A DNA stretch of 64,000 nt from an uncultured Aquimarina sp. (GCF_947495315.1 NZ_CANLYD010000001.1:434001-498000), one strand, 5' to 3'. Positions 27,577-36,325 are shown, numbered from the stretch's first letter. Notes: generated by a model from the letters alone, not told the origin. Translations and numbers: made by a program.

Positions 27577-28791
27577 TTATTTTCTTTCTAGTAGTGCCAT
27601 ATAAAATCCATCAAATCCGGATTCTGAAGAGAGCACTTTTTTATCTTTTACAAAGATAAACTCTTTTCCTATTTCTTTGGTTAAAAATGCTTTAACCTGT
27701 TCTTGGTTTTCTGAAGGTAAAATAGAACAAGTGGCGTATACTAATTTTCCACCAGGTTTTACCATTTTGGAATAGCTTTCTAATATCTCCGATTGCGTTT
27801 GCCTGATTTTATCTAGAAATTCTGGTTGCAATTTCCATTTGGCATCCGGGTTTCTACTTAAAACACCTAATCCACTACAAGGAGCATCGATTAAGACACG
27901 ATCGGCTTTACCATGTAATTTCTTAATATCCTTAGTGCTTTCGATAGTTCGGGGTTCTATGTTGTGAGCACCTGCACGCCTCGCTCTTCTCTTAAGTTCT
28001 TTTAGTTTGTTACTATAAATATCCATAGCAATTACCTGGCCTTTGTTCTCCATTAATGCAGCCAAGTGTAGTGTTTTTCCACCAGCTCCTGCACAAGTAT
28101 CTACTACGCGCTGACCTGGTTTTACTTCTAAGAAATCAGCCACTAATTGCGATGATCCATCCTGTACTTCAAAGAATCCCTTTTTAAAAGCTTCTGTAGA
28201 AAATACATTTGCTCTCTCTGTAAGTTGAAGAGCTGATGGATATCCTTTGATAAACTCTGTGTCTATATTTTCATCTTCAAGAATTCCTCTAAGCTTATCT
28301 CTGGATATTTTTAGAGAATTAGCTCTAAGAACTACCGGTGCTTGCTGATTTAAGGCAGCAATTTCTTTATCCCATTTAGCTCCCAACTCTTTTTCTCCTA
28401 ATTCGTCCATCCAATCCGGTATGGATTCTCTAAATTTACGTGTATTGCTTAATTCATCAAAACGACCTTTGATACGTCTGGTAGGAGTAGGGATAATTTG
28501 TTTCCAGTCTGGTAATGTGATACCTCTTAGTGTTGCCCAAACAGCAAATATTCTCCAAAAATTTTCTCTGGAAAAGGGTTCAGAAACATCAGCTATTTCT
28601 GCATACAGACGTTTCCATCGTACGATATCATAAGTCGTTTCTGCAATAAAACTGCGGTCACGAGATCCCCATCTTTTATCACGCTTTAGTAATTTTTGAA
28701 CTACTTTATCGGCATAAGCTCCTTCATTAAATATTTCAGTAAGTCCATCTATAACAGCAAAAACCAAAGTTCTATGTAAACGCATTGTCAT
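27577..28791 (-). CDS. RNA (cytosine-5-)-methyltransferase, RsmB/NSUN type
   Basis: 404 residues from the ATG at 28791 (another ATG is two codons on). An upstream TTG at 28809 is rejected because it would overlap a good minus-strand -7 box (TACCTTTG, complement of 28807-28814). It transfers methyl from SAM to C5 of cytosine in rRNA or tRNA. SAM binding: VDTCAGAGGKT. Catalytic motifs: DAPCSGLGVLSRNPD and YATCSILPSENQ, giving the two active-site cysteines. An N-terminal helical NusB-like region precedes the catalytic domain. The exact target base cannot be read from sequence. Confidence 0.85.
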   Translation of the reverse strand: MTMRLHRTLVFAVIDGLTEIFNEGAYADKVVQKLLKRDKRWGSRDRSFIAETTYDIVRWKRLYAEIADVSEPFSRENFWRIFAVWATLRGITLPDWKQIIPTPTRRIKGRFDELSNTRKFRESIPDWMDELGEKELGAKWDKEIAALNQQAPVVLRANSLKISRDKLRGILEDENIDTEFIKGYPSALQLTERANVFSTEAFKKGFFEVQDGSSQLVADFLEVKPGQRVVDTCAGAGGKTLHLAALMENKGQVIAMDIYSNKLKELKRRARRAGAHNIEPRTIESTKDIKKLHGKADRVLIDAPCSGLGVLSRNPDAKWKLQPEFLDKIRQTQSEILESYSKMVKPGGKLVYATCSILPSENQEQVKAFLTKEIGKEFIFVKDKKVLSSESGFDGFYMALLERK

Positions 28792-28861
28792 TTTTTTTAA
28801 GGTTTGCAAAGGTAATCCTTTGCATTAGAATAGTCTTATATTTGATTCAAAAATATTGGGT

Positions 28862-29923
28862 ATGAGATTTTTACTATGGTTATTAATTGTCGCGCTTCTT
28901 TTTAATTGTGGTTCTAAAGAACAGAAATCAGTTCGACACAATTTCTCTGAAGTAACTGTCGAGACTATTTTTAGTGATTCAACTAGTATCAGAGCTATAG
29001 AAATAGACGATAATCTATTAATGTTTGCTGGTAGTAATGGTGTGTACGGAACTTTTGGAATAGATGATAAGCTTGCTATTAAGAATAAAAAAATCAACAC
29101 GTTAGATTTTGAAGAAAAGAAAATGCACTTTAGGGCTATTGCAGATATAGAAACTGATTTTTTTATACTGAGTATTGCATCACCGGCTTTATTATATAAA
29201 ATTAATAAAGGAACAGGAGAAACAAAGTTGGTGTATAAAGAAGATCATGAAAAGGTATTTTATGATGCTATGGCATTTTGGAATAATAAAGAAGGAATTG
29301 CGATGGGAGATCCTACCGATGGATGTTTATCCATTATTATTACCAGAGATGGAGGAGAGACCTGGAATAAAGTTTCTTGTGAAGGTTTACCAAAAACAAA
29401 AGAAGGCGAAGCGGCTTTTGCAGCTAGTAATGGAAATATAGCAATTGTTAATGATCATACCTGGATTGTTTCGGGTGGTATAAAATCGAGAGTCTTTTAT
29501 TCATCTGATAAAGGGAATAACTGGCAAGTTTTTGAAACTCCAATAATACAGGGAACCGAAACAACTGGAGTATATTCAATCGACCTTTATGATGAAAGTA
29601 ATGGGATTGTTTTTGGAGGAGATTATACAAAACCTGAGGATAACAAAAGAAATAAGGCTGTCACTACTGATGGAGGTAAAACCTGGAATTTGGTAGCAGA
29701 TGGAGTAGGAGCTGGATATAAAAGTTGTATTCGATACATCCCCAATGGAGGCGGTAAAGAAATGGTAGCGCTAGGTTTTACTGGAATCTCAATTTCTAAT
29801 GACTCAGGAAATTCATGGAAAGATATTAGTAAAGAGAGCTTTTATACACTTCGATTTATAAATGATAGTGTGGCAGTGGCATCAGGAAAGAACAGAATTG
29901 CAAAATTGATTTTTAAACCCTGA
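28862..29923 (+). CDS. Asp-box (BNR/Ycf48-like) lipoprotein
   Basis: About 353 residues from ATG 28862; the in-frame TTG six bases earlier is less likely. A lipobox (LLFNCGS) makes it a lipoprotein. At least four Asp-box repeats of the form S/T-x-D-x-G-x-x-W are visible: TRDGGETW, SSDKGNNW, TTDGGKTW and SNDSGNSW, as in six-bladed beta-propellers related to Ycf48 and sialidase-like folds. Flavobacterial homologues are often annotated as oxidoreductases without evidence. No catalytic sialidase Arg triad is obvious. A -7 box TATATTTG (28837-28844) gives a short leader. Its stop codon lies inside the left arm of a long inverted repeat. Confidence 0.75.
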   Translation: MRFLLWLLIVALLFNCGSKEQKSVRHNFSEVTVETIFSDSTSIRAIEIDDNLLMFAGSNGVYGTFGIDDKLAIKNKKINTLDFEEKKMHFRAIADIETDFFILSIASPALLYKINKGTGETKLVYKEDHEKVFYDAMAFWNNKEGIAMGDPTDGCLSIIITRDGGETWNKVSCEGLPKTKEGEAAFAASNGNIAIVNDHTWIVSGGIKSRVFYSSDKGNNWQVFETPIIQGTETTGVYSIDLYDESNGIVFGGDYTKPEDNKRNKAVTTDGGKTWNLVADGVGAGYKSCIRYIPNGGGKEMVALGFTGISISNDSGNSWKDISKESFYTLRFINDSVAVASGKNRIAKLIFKP

Positions 29924-30087
29924 TTATGTATTGGAACTTCGTTATGAAAGTTTCAACCGCTATAAAATATAATGTTTTATAAGTTTCAGCATAGCATTGC
30001 TATGGTTAAGCTTAAAAACATAGTGAAACGATATGTTTTGCAGTGATTGGAAGTTGTAATAGATTTTCCAATACATAATCAGGGTTA
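29915..30087. repeat. Long imperfect palindrome between convergent genes
   Basis: A 21-bp perfect inverted repeat (29916-29936 with 30066-30086) encloses about 129 bp that itself contains a central palindrome CATAGCA-T-TGCTATG (29990-30004) and partly matching intermediate arms (for example ATGTTTTATAAG with CTTAAAAACAT). The whole could fold into one long hairpin. The left arm overlaps the lipoprotein stop codon. It may be a miniature inverted-repeat element or a transcription barrier; I see no transposase. Confidence 0.65.
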
Positions 30088-30091
30088 AACA

Positions 30092-30127
30092 AAAAAGTAA
30101 ATGATAAAGGGATCTCATTTACTTTTT
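30092..30127. terminator. Bidirectional terminator between convergent genes
   Basis: AAAAAGTAAATGA (30092-30104) pairs perfectly with TCATTTACTTTTT (30115-30127) around a ten-base loop. It serves both the Asp-box lipoprotein (plus) and the sigma-factor operon (minus). Confidence 0.85.
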
Positions 30128-30153
30128 ATTCAAAATCAGCAAGATTTTTATTG

Positions 30154-30597
30154 TCAATTTCTTTGTCGTCTATCTCTCAATTGTTTTAAAAGACGTTTGT
30201 TAAAGTCCCTCTCAGCTTTAACCAATTTTAGAATTTTCTTATGAGAAATGACTTGTCTTAGATCTGTAATTAGTTTTTTACGAGCATTTAACTTTTGTTC
30301 TTCTCCTTTTATGTGGTTTCTTAAAAATTCTTCAGCTTCTTTTTCACTCAAACCTTCTGGTCCATAAACATCTTTTATTGATCTAATAGATCTACGTTCT
30401 TCCTTTTTAAGACTTTCCATGGTTTCGTCGTGCTCGTTGTAAATAGGCCAAAATTGTTGAGCTTCCCTACTGCTTAAATTTAATTGTTCTGTTATATAAG
30501 CTATTTTTAAAGCTTTTACTCTTTCTCTTGAGTCTCTTTGGGAATAGGAAACATTAATAGTAAAAACAATAATAAATAGTAATAGTATCTTTTTCAT
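30154..30597 (-). CDS. Periplasmic helical protein, Spy/CnrX-like sensor
   Basis: About 147 residues. I choose the ATG at 30597 giving the signal peptide MKKILLLFIIVFTINVSYSQ; the longer frame would overlap the upstream gene. The mature part is all-helical and very charged. LNLSSREAQQFWPIYNEHD is the LTXXQ-like helix seen in Spy/CpxP and CnrX proteins, and later helices are rich in Lys, Arg and Glu. It is last in an operon sigma factor - membrane protein - this gene, so it may sense envelope stress or a metal for the ECF system by analogy with CnrX-CnrY-CnrH. No His/Cys cluster typical of metal binding is present. Confidence 0.6.
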   Translation of the reverse strand: MKKILLLFIIVFTINVSYSQRDSRERVKALKIAYITEQLNLSSREAQQFWPIYNEHDETMESLKKEERRSIRSIKDVYGPEGLSEKEAEEFLRNHIKGEEQKLNARKKLITDLRQVISHKKILKLVKAERDFNKRLLKQLRDRRQRN

Positions 30598-30607
30598 GTG
30601 TTCTTTT

Positions 30608-31252
30608 TTATTCAACATATATAATCTCATCAGCTAACTCTTCATCAGATAAATAATCTTCTAATTCTTCATCACTTAATTCAGTATTGCCAAATGTATC
30701 GGTTAAATTAGTTTGATCATCCAATAATTCGGCAATTTCTGCATCACTGAATTCTGCATTTCCTTCCTCAAAATACTCCTGAATATCGGCAATGTCAATA
30801 CTGTCAAAACTAAAAGAATTATTTTCTTTATTTATTGAGATAGATATAATAATAGCAATCATAGCTGCAATACCAGAAACGTATAGTATTTTTTTTCTAG
30901 AGAATAGAGACACTATGTTTGTTTCCTTATTTACAGTCACTGTCTTTTGTAAAATGGTCTCTTCTATATTTTCAAAATACTTTTTAGGTGTTGTTAAGCC
31001 TGTTTTTAAGTTACTATCAAGTATGGAAGCTTCTTTTTCTTTAGAATTGAGTTTTTCCATAAGCTGATCCTCAAAAGTATTGAAATAGTCATCAGGTACA
31101 TTTAGACCAGAGGATATCGTATCAGATAATAAAGAAGAGTTTTTATCATCGTCTTGAGAAATTTTCTCAAAAAGTTTCTCTTCGAAATTATCGAAGTAAT
31201 CTTTTGGAACTTTAAATCCTTTCTTGTTGTTATGTAAATTATTCTTTTTCAC
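30608..31252 (-). CDS. Single-pass membrane protein with three YF-repeats, putative anti-sigma factor
   Basis: 214 residues from a GTG start. Three similar segments occur in the N-terminal half: GFKVPKDYFDNFEEKLFEKI, GLNVPDDYFNTFEDQLMEKL and GLTTPKKYFENIEETILQKT, roughly at residues 12-31, 49-68 and 88-107. One membrane helix follows (ILYVSGIAAMIAIIISISI, ~129-147), then a very acidic C-terminal tail (SDAEIAELLDDQ, LSDEELEDYLSDEE). The layout, a cytosolic part, a membrane helix and an outside tail directly downstream of an ECF sigma gene, fits an anti-sigma factor, though there is no recognisable zinc-binding or RskA motif. It lies 31 bp after the sigma gene. Confidence 0.6.
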   Translation of the reverse strand: MKKNNLHNNKKGFKVPKDYFDNFEEKLFEKISQDDDKNSSLLSDTISSGLNVPDDYFNTFEDQLMEKLNSKEKEASILDSNLKTGLTTPKKYFENIEETILQKTVTVNKETNIVSLFSRKKILYVSGIAAMIAIIISISINKENNSFSFDSIDIADIQEYFEEGNAEFSDAEIAELLDDQTNLTDTFGNTELSDEELEDYLSDEELADEIIYVE

Positions 31253-31283
31253 TATATATAAGACGATGTAAATGTAAAAAGGT

Positions 31284-31832
31284 TTAATTAGTTTTTAAGA
31301 ATTCTTCAATTTTTTTAGAAGCTAGATGGTACGAAGCTTTTAAGGCTCCTTCACTAGTCTCCAAAATTTCAGATATTTCTTTGTATTTCAATTCCTGAAA
31401 ATATTTCATATTAAATACCTGTTGCTGTTTTCGGGGTAATAAAGCAATTGCCTTTTGCAATTTGAGTTGAATCTCATCACCTTCAAAATATACATCCGCT
31501 TCCAGGTTTTGGATTAGCTGTCGCTGTAATTCTTCATTACTTATATTATATTTTTTTGCCTTTTGGTTTAAGAAGGTAATAGATTCATTGGTAGCGATTC
31601 TATACATCCACGAATATAACTTACTATCTCCTTTAAACTTTGATATATTTTTATATACTTTAATAAACACGTTTTGCAATATATCATCCGTATCATCATG
31701 GTTTTTTACCATATTTCTAATATGCCAATACAATCTCTGTTTATAAACACCAACAAGCTTGCTAAAGGCAATATTGATGTCTTTATCTGTTTGCAGGGCA
31801 ATAAGTAAGTTTTCTTCTTCTTGAATATTCAA
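31284..31832 (-). CDS. ECF RNA polymerase sigma factor
   Basis: 182 residues from a TTG start. Region 2 is seen in HDDTDDILQNVFIKVYKNISKF and KLYSWMYRIATNESI, and region 4 in LPRKQQQVFNMKYFQELKYK followed by EISEILETSEGALKASYHLA, the helix-turn-helix for the -35 element. It heads an operon with the YF-repeat membrane protein and the periplasmic helical protein. No region 1.1 or 3, as expected for group 4 sigma factors. The signal it answers to is not evident. Confidence 0.88.
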   Translation of the reverse strand: MNIQEEENLLIALQTDKDINIAFSKLVGVYKQRLYWHIRNMVKNHDDTDDILQNVFIKVYKNISKFKGDSKLYSWMYRIATNESITFLNQKAKKYNISNEELQRQLIQNLEADVYFEGDEIQLKLQKAIALLPRKQQQVFNMKYFQELKYKEISEILETSEGALKASYHLASKKIEEFLKTN

Positions 31833-32001
31833 AAGTAAAATATAGTTTTAATGGTAGTTCGTATGCGTTACCATGATATAAGACTAAAATACATAAAAAA
31901 GGTTTAATATGATGGTTAAAATAAATTTTGTAGGAAAATGTAGGAAAATAATATAATTTTTTAGTTAAAAGTATGTTTTTTTAGATAAAAAACATTGAAT
32001 G

Positions 32002-32032
32002 TTTGGTGGATTAAAAAAATATAGTATCTTTA
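32002..32032 (+). promoter_or_regulatory. Promoter of small RNA copy A
   Basis: TTTG (32002-32005), exactly 19 bases, then TATCTTTA (32025-32032), matching the Bacteroidetes TTTG-N19-TAnnTTTG promoter. Expected transcription start is near 32039. Confidence 0.75.
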
Positions 32033-32038
32033 CACCGT

Positions 32039-32168
32039 AATAATGAGTTATCACTTTCATTTTCCCCAAGATGAAAGTTTTTAATAAAAGTGAGTTTTAA
32101 TTTTAGATTAAGCCCCTAAATTAAGATGATTTGTGTGAAGAAAAAGAGCGTGGAGACGCTCTTTTTTA
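32039..32168 (+). ncRNA. Putative small RNA, copy A
   Basis: About 130 nt between a good promoter and an intrinsic terminator, with no reading frame. Three hairpins can be drawn. The first is ACTTTCAT (32053-32060) with ATGAAAGT (32071-32078) and a loop TTTCCCCAAG. The second is TTAATTTTAG with CTAAATTAA (~32098-32124) and a loop containing GCCC. The third is the terminator AAGAGCGTGGAGACGCTCTT (32144-32163) followed by T residues. Both upper loops show C-rich single-stranded bases, as in antisense small RNAs. Nearly identical to copy B 317 bp downstream. Confidence 0.7.
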
Positions 32169-32318
32169 TTTTATATACTTTCTTTGTGAGTTTTCTATTG
32201 GAATAGTTCGATATTTAAGTTCTTTGATTTTCTTGTAAGTTTTAGATTACAAATATGGGATTTTTAGCTTAAACAAGTGTTAAAAAGTATGTTTTTTTAG
32301 ATTAAATACACAAAATGT

Positions 32319-32349
32319 TTTGTCGTATTCTAAATTGATTGTATATTTA
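32319..32349 (+). promoter_or_regulatory. Promoter of small RNA copy B
   Basis: TTTG (32319-32322), 19 bases, then TATATTTA (32342-32349). It sits at exactly the same distance from its RNA as in copy A, although the sequence between the boxes has diverged. Expected start near 32356. Confidence 0.75.
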
Positions 32350-32355
32350 CAAAGT

Positions 32356-32485
32356 AAAAATGAGTTAGTACTTTCATTTTCCCCAAGATGAAAGTTTTTA
32401 ATAAAAGTGAGTTTTAATTTTAGATTAAGCCCCTAAATTAAGATGATTTGTGTGAAGAAAAAGAGCGTGGAGACGCTCTTTTTTG
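32356..32485 (+). ncRNA. Putative small RNA, copy B
   Basis: Second copy of the small RNA, offset 317 bp from copy A. From 32359 to 32484 it differs from copy A at only two adjacent-region positions near the 5' end (TTAGTAC against TTATCAC). It keeps the ATGAAAGT hairpin with CCCC loop, the second hairpin and the GAGCGT-GGAG-ACGCTC terminator. The terminator points toward the 3' end of the ABC transporter gene on the opposite strand (stop at 32512) and may also serve as its barrier. Similarity of the transcribed parts is much higher than that of the promoter spacers. Confidence 0.7.
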
Positions 32486-32511
32486 TTTTGTATATATATG
32501 GTATTCAGGAT

Positions 32512-34344
32512 CTAGCTGTCAAAAGATTGCATGGTGACTAATTTCTGATATGCACCATTACTAGCTATAAGTTCTTCGTGAGTCCCTTGTTCTACAATAT
32601 TCCCTTTTTGCATTACAACGATTAAATCCGAATTTTGTATAGTAGATAGTCTATGTGCGATTACGATGCTGGTTCTGTTTTTCATCATATTCTCTAAAGC
32701 TGATTGTACCAGTCGTTCACTTTCTGTGTCTAAAGCTGAAGTTGCTTCATCCAGAATCATAATAGGAGGGTTTTTTAGAACAGCTCTTGCGATAGAGAGT
32801 CTTTGTTTTTGTCCGCCACTTAATTTATTACCGCTATCACCAATATTGGTTTCTATACCTTTAGGAAGGTCTTTTACAAACTCCCAGGCATTCGCTATTT
32901 TTAAAGCTTCTAATATTTCTTCGTCAGACGCGTTTTCATCTCCAATAAGCAAATTATTTTTGATCGTATCATTAAATAAAATAGAGTCTTGAGTCACCAA
33001 TCCCATTAATCCTCTTAAGGATTCTTTAGTGATATCTCTAATATCAATACCATCTATTTTGATGGCTCCTTTATTTACATCATAGAATCTCGTAACCAAA
33101 TTGGCTATTGTGGATTTACCACTACCGGATTGCCCAACGAGTGCAACGGATTTACCTTTAGGAACATTAAGAGTAAAGTCGTTTAGCACATATTCATTCT
33201 CGTATTTAAAGGAGATGCCTTCTAAAAGAATATTATCTTCAAAATTGTTTTTGTCAACTGCTCCAGGCTTATCTTGTAATGGAGATTCTGTGTTTAAGAT
33301 TTCCAGCACACGTTCAGCTGCAGCATTACCTTTTTTCACTCCATAGTTGGCCTTAGAGATTGCCTTAGCAGGAGTTAAAATATTATATGCTAAACCAATA
33401 TATGCTAAAAACATTTCTGCTTCTAAAGTTTTGCTAACAAACACTAATCTTCCTCCATACCATAGCAATACAGAGATCACGCAAATTCCCAGGAACTCAC
33501 TAGTTGGAGAAGCTAAATTCTGTCGATTTAATAAGGTGTTTGAAAATTTGAAAAACCTTGATGTAGATTCTTTAAACTTGTTTCCAAATATTTTTTCAGC
33601 ATTAAACCCTTTAATTACTTTAAGTCCACCCAAGGTTTCTTCAACTACCGATAAAAAATAACCTTGTTCTTTTTGAACTTTATCAGAGTGCTTTTTTAAT
33701 GTTTTACCAATTAAGGAAATTAGAAACCCTGAAACCGGAATAAAAATGAATACAAATAATGTAAGTGTTGTACTCAGGTAAAACATAAATATTAAGGTGA
33801 AAAGAATGGTAAGGGGTTCTCTAACTATTAGTTCTAGAATTGATAAGAAAGAATGCTGTATTTCTAATACATCGGTAGAAATCCTGGCGATAGTATCTCC
33901 TTTTCGTTTTTCAGAGAAAAAGGATAAAGGTAGACTAATGGTTTTTTCGTATAGTTCATCTCTGATGTCTCTTAATACGCCATTTCTTAGAAATGTTATG
34001 AAATACATGGCTAAATAATTAAAGAGATTCTTGAGCATAAATATGGCAATAATAGCTATTATCATATAGGTAAGGACATATAATTCGCCTCTTGAAGCTA
34101 TGTTTTCTGAAATAAAACAATTTAACGAATCCATTAAATAATCCTTGGAACTAGCAATGCCCTTCCATACAGGTTCGGGATACACCGTATTTTTTTCCTT
34201 ATTAAACAATACTTTAAGCATGGGAATTAATGCTATAAAGGACAATGCACTAAAAAGCGCATAAAAAATATTACATATAATATTTAGAATCCCGAAAGAT
34301 TTATAAGGTTTCGCAAAGCGAAGAATTTGTTTAAAATAGTTCAT
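32512..34344 (-). CDS. ABC transporter, fused permease and ATPase (MsbA-like)
   Basis: 610 residues, the standard half-transporter length. Six membrane helices occupy ~20-320, then an ATPase with Walker A VGQSGSGKST, signature LSGGQKQRLSIARA, Walker B IMILDEATSALD and H-loop IVIAHRLST. It probably works as a homodimer exporting a lipid, lipopolysaccharide core or other hydrophobic molecule. It has no N-terminal C39 peptidase domain, so it cannot itself process the double-glycine peptide encoded 6 kb away. It follows the phosphohexomutase gene by 57 bp in the same direction. Confidence 0.85.
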   Translation of the reverse strand: MNYFKQILRFAKPYKSFGILNIICNIFYALFSALSFIALIPMLKVLFNKEKNTVYPEPVWKGIASSKDYLMDSLNCFISENIASRGELYVLTYMIIAIIAIFMLKNLFNYLAMYFITFLRNGVLRDIRDELYEKTISLPLSFFSEKRKGDTIARISTDVLEIQHSFLSILELIVREPLTILFTLIFMFYLSTTLTLFVFIFIPVSGFLISLIGKTLKKHSDKVQKEQGYFLSVVEETLGGLKVIKGFNAEKIFGNKFKESTSRFFKFSNTLLNRQNLASPTSEFLGICVISVLLWYGGRLVFVSKTLEAEMFLAYIGLAYNILTPAKAISKANYGVKKGNAAAERVLEILNTESPLQDKPGAVDKNNFEDNILLEGISFKYENEYVLNDFTLNVPKGKSVALVGQSGSGKSTIANLVTRFYDVNKGAIKIDGIDIRDITKESLRGLMGLVTQDSILFNDTIKNNLLIGDENASDEEILEALKIANAWEFVKDLPKGIETNIGDSGNKLSGGQKQRLSIARAVLKNPPIMILDEATSALDTESERLVQSALENMMKNRTSIVIAHRLSTIQNSDLIVVMQKGNIVEQGTHEELIASNGAYQKLVTMQSFDS

Positions 34345-34374
34345 TAATTATTCAGAAACGGTGATTGCCGTTAT

Positions 34375-36102
34375 TTAAGTTAATTGTAAATCTTTTTTGA
34401 TAGCTTCTATTTTACGGTCTAATTTTCCTTGCACTTTATCAAAATCTGCAATAGTTGCTAAAGACTCTTGTACACTTATATAGAATTTGATTTTTGGTTC
34501 GGTTCCGCTTGGTCTTGCGGCGATTTTACTTCCTGCTTCGGTGTAAAAGATTAATACATTGGATTTAGGAACATCTATAGTTTGCTCCGTGCGATCTTGG
34601 GTGTTTTTAGCAACACTCGTTTGATAATCCTCGATTAATACTATTTTTTCGTCGTTAAGCTGTTTCGGAGGATTATTTCTTAAATCGATCATCGTTTGTT
34701 TTATCTCCTCAGCACCTTTAATTCCTTTTTTAACAAGAGAAATCAGACTTTCTTTATAAAACCCATGATCAGTATATAGTTTTAATAATTCTTGATAAAA
34801 CGAACTGCCATGAGATTTTGTATATGCCACTATTTCACAAGCTAATAGGGTAGAGGTAACGGCATCTTTATCACGAACAAAATCACCAACCATAAAACCA
34901 AAACTTTCTTCTCCACCACCTATAAAGTGTTTTTCAGGGAAGTCTTTAATGAGTTTAGCAATCCATTTGAATCCTGTAAGAACCTCTTTATATGCTACAT
35001 TATAGGCTTCGCCAAGATTTCTCATCATCGGAGTTGAGACGATGGTAGAAGCAATAAATTCATTACCGTTTAAACCTTTTTCTTTATAGTGTTTTAATAA
35101 AAACCAGGTCATTACTACCATGGTTTGGTTTCCATTCAGTAATTGTAATTCTCCATGATTATTACGTATCGCGATTCCTAGTCGATCACAATCCGGATCT
35201 GTACCGATTACGATGTCCGCATCTACTTTTTTAGCCAATTCCATCGCCATAGCAAGTGCTTCCGGTTCTTCTGGATTTGGAGATTTTACCGTTGGAAAAT
35301 TACCATCAGGTTTTTCTTGTTCTTTTACGATGTGTACGTTTTTATATCCAGCTTTTTCTAATGTTTCCGGAACCGCAGTAATAGAAGTACCATGTAATGA
35401 GGTAAATACAATAGTAGTATTATCTTTTGCTTCCTGAGTTGCAGCAAAGCTTCCTTTTTTAACGCTATTTTCTATAAAAGGATCATCAATTTCTTTATCA
35501 ATTTTCTGAATTAAATCACTGTTCGCATCAAACTTAATATTTGCATAATTCAATGAATTAATTTCAGCAATAATCTCACCATCTTGCGGGGGAACTAATT
35601 GTCCTCCGTCTTGCCAATACACTTTATATCCATTATATTCTGGTGGATTATGGCTGGCGGTTAATACGATTCCGCAATGACAATCTAATTCTTTTACGGC
35701 GTATGATAACTCTGGTGTTGGTCGTAAACTAGAGAATAGATATACCTGGATTCCGTTAGCAGAAAATACATCAGCAACAAGTTGCGCTAATGTGTCACTA
35801 TTTTTTCTACAATCATAGGCTATTACAGCTTTTGCTTGTTCTCCAGGAAATTCTTTTTTTAAATAATTACTTAAACCTTGTGTGCTTTTTCCTAAAGTGT
35901 ATTTATTAATGCGATTTGTTCCTACACCCATGATGCCACGCATACCACCTGTACCAAATTCTAAGTCTTTATAAAAACTCTCTTTAAGAATTTCGGTATT
36001 GTTTTGTTTTAATTGTGAAATTTCTTCTTGCGTTTGAGTATCAAAAACAGGTGATAACCATTCTTCAACTCTAGTGTTTATTAAGGAATCTGAAATCTGC
36101 AT
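34375..36102 (-). CDS. Phosphoglucomutase/phosphomannomutase family enzyme
   Basis: About 575 residues from the ATG at 36102 (the TTG at 36123 is less likely). It interconverts hexose 1- and 6-phosphates. All four family signatures are present: the phosphoserine loop VLTASHNPPEYNGYK, the metal-binding loop GTDPDCDRLGIA, the sugar-binding loop GGEESFGF and the phosphate-binding loop ARPSGTEPKIKFY. Length and motifs match the PGM2/PgcA-type group rather than the shorter bacterial PMM/GlmM. It feeds sugar-nucleotide synthesis. The next gene downstream is the ABC exporter. Confidence 0.88.
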   Translation of the reverse strand: MQISDSLINTRVEEWLSPVFDTQTQEEISQLKQNNTEILKESFYKDLEFGTGGMRGIMGVGTNRINKYTLGKSTQGLSNYLKKEFPGEQAKAVIAYDCRKNSDTLAQLVADVFSANGIQVYLFSSLRPTPELSYAVKELDCHCGIVLTASHNPPEYNGYKVYWQDGGQLVPPQDGEIIAEINSLNYANIKFDANSDLIQKIDKEIDDPFIENSVKKGSFAATQEAKDNTTIVFTSLHGTSITAVPETLEKAGYKNVHIVKEQEKPDGNFPTVKSPNPEEPEALAMAMELAKKVDADIVIGTDPDCDRLGIAIRNNHGELQLLNGNQTMVVMTWFLLKHYKEKGLNGNEFIASTIVSTPMMRNLGEAYNVAYKEVLTGFKWIAKLIKDFPEKHFIGGGEESFGFMVGDFVRDKDAVTSTLLACEIVAYTKSHGSSFYQELLKLYTDHGFYKESLISLVKKGIKGAEEIKQTMIDLRNNPPKQLNDEKIVLIEDYQTSVAKNTQDRTEQTIDVPKSNVLIFYTEAGSKIAARPSGTEPKIKFYISVQESLATIADFDKVQGKLDRKIEAIKKDLQLT

Positions 36103-36250
36103 TCGTTTATGTTTTGGTAGCAAAAATACTATTTAATTTTGTTTTGGAAGCTCCTTTAAAAAGGATGTGCTCCGTTAAATTTAAGTTATGTGCGTAGAGG
36201 AACTTCTTTTTTTAAGAAAAACCTCCCAAATAGACAGTTTTTGGTTGAAA

Positions 36251-36300
36251 ATTACGTCACCTTGAGTGAAATTCTGTAAGAATTTTGTATCGAAAGGAAG
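36251..36300. repeat. REP-like hairpin element, copy 1
   Basis: ATTACGTCAC-CTTGAGTG-[AAATTCT GTA AGAATTT]-TGTATCGAAAGG. The outer sequences match copy 2 at 41050-41100 while the inner 7-bp stem is different yet still self-complementary, so the hairpin and not its sequence is kept. It lies in the 5' region between the phosphohexomutase and GT2 genes, which otherwise holds only small hairpins such as GGAAGTAACTTCC. Confidence 0.6.
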
Positions 36301-36325
36301 TAACTTCCTTAGAACGATTTCAGAT

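Noticed and set aside
32512..34344. ABC exporter as the processing transporter of the double-glycine peptide
   Set aside because: It lacks an N-terminal C39 peptidase domain and looks like an MsbA-type lipid flippase.
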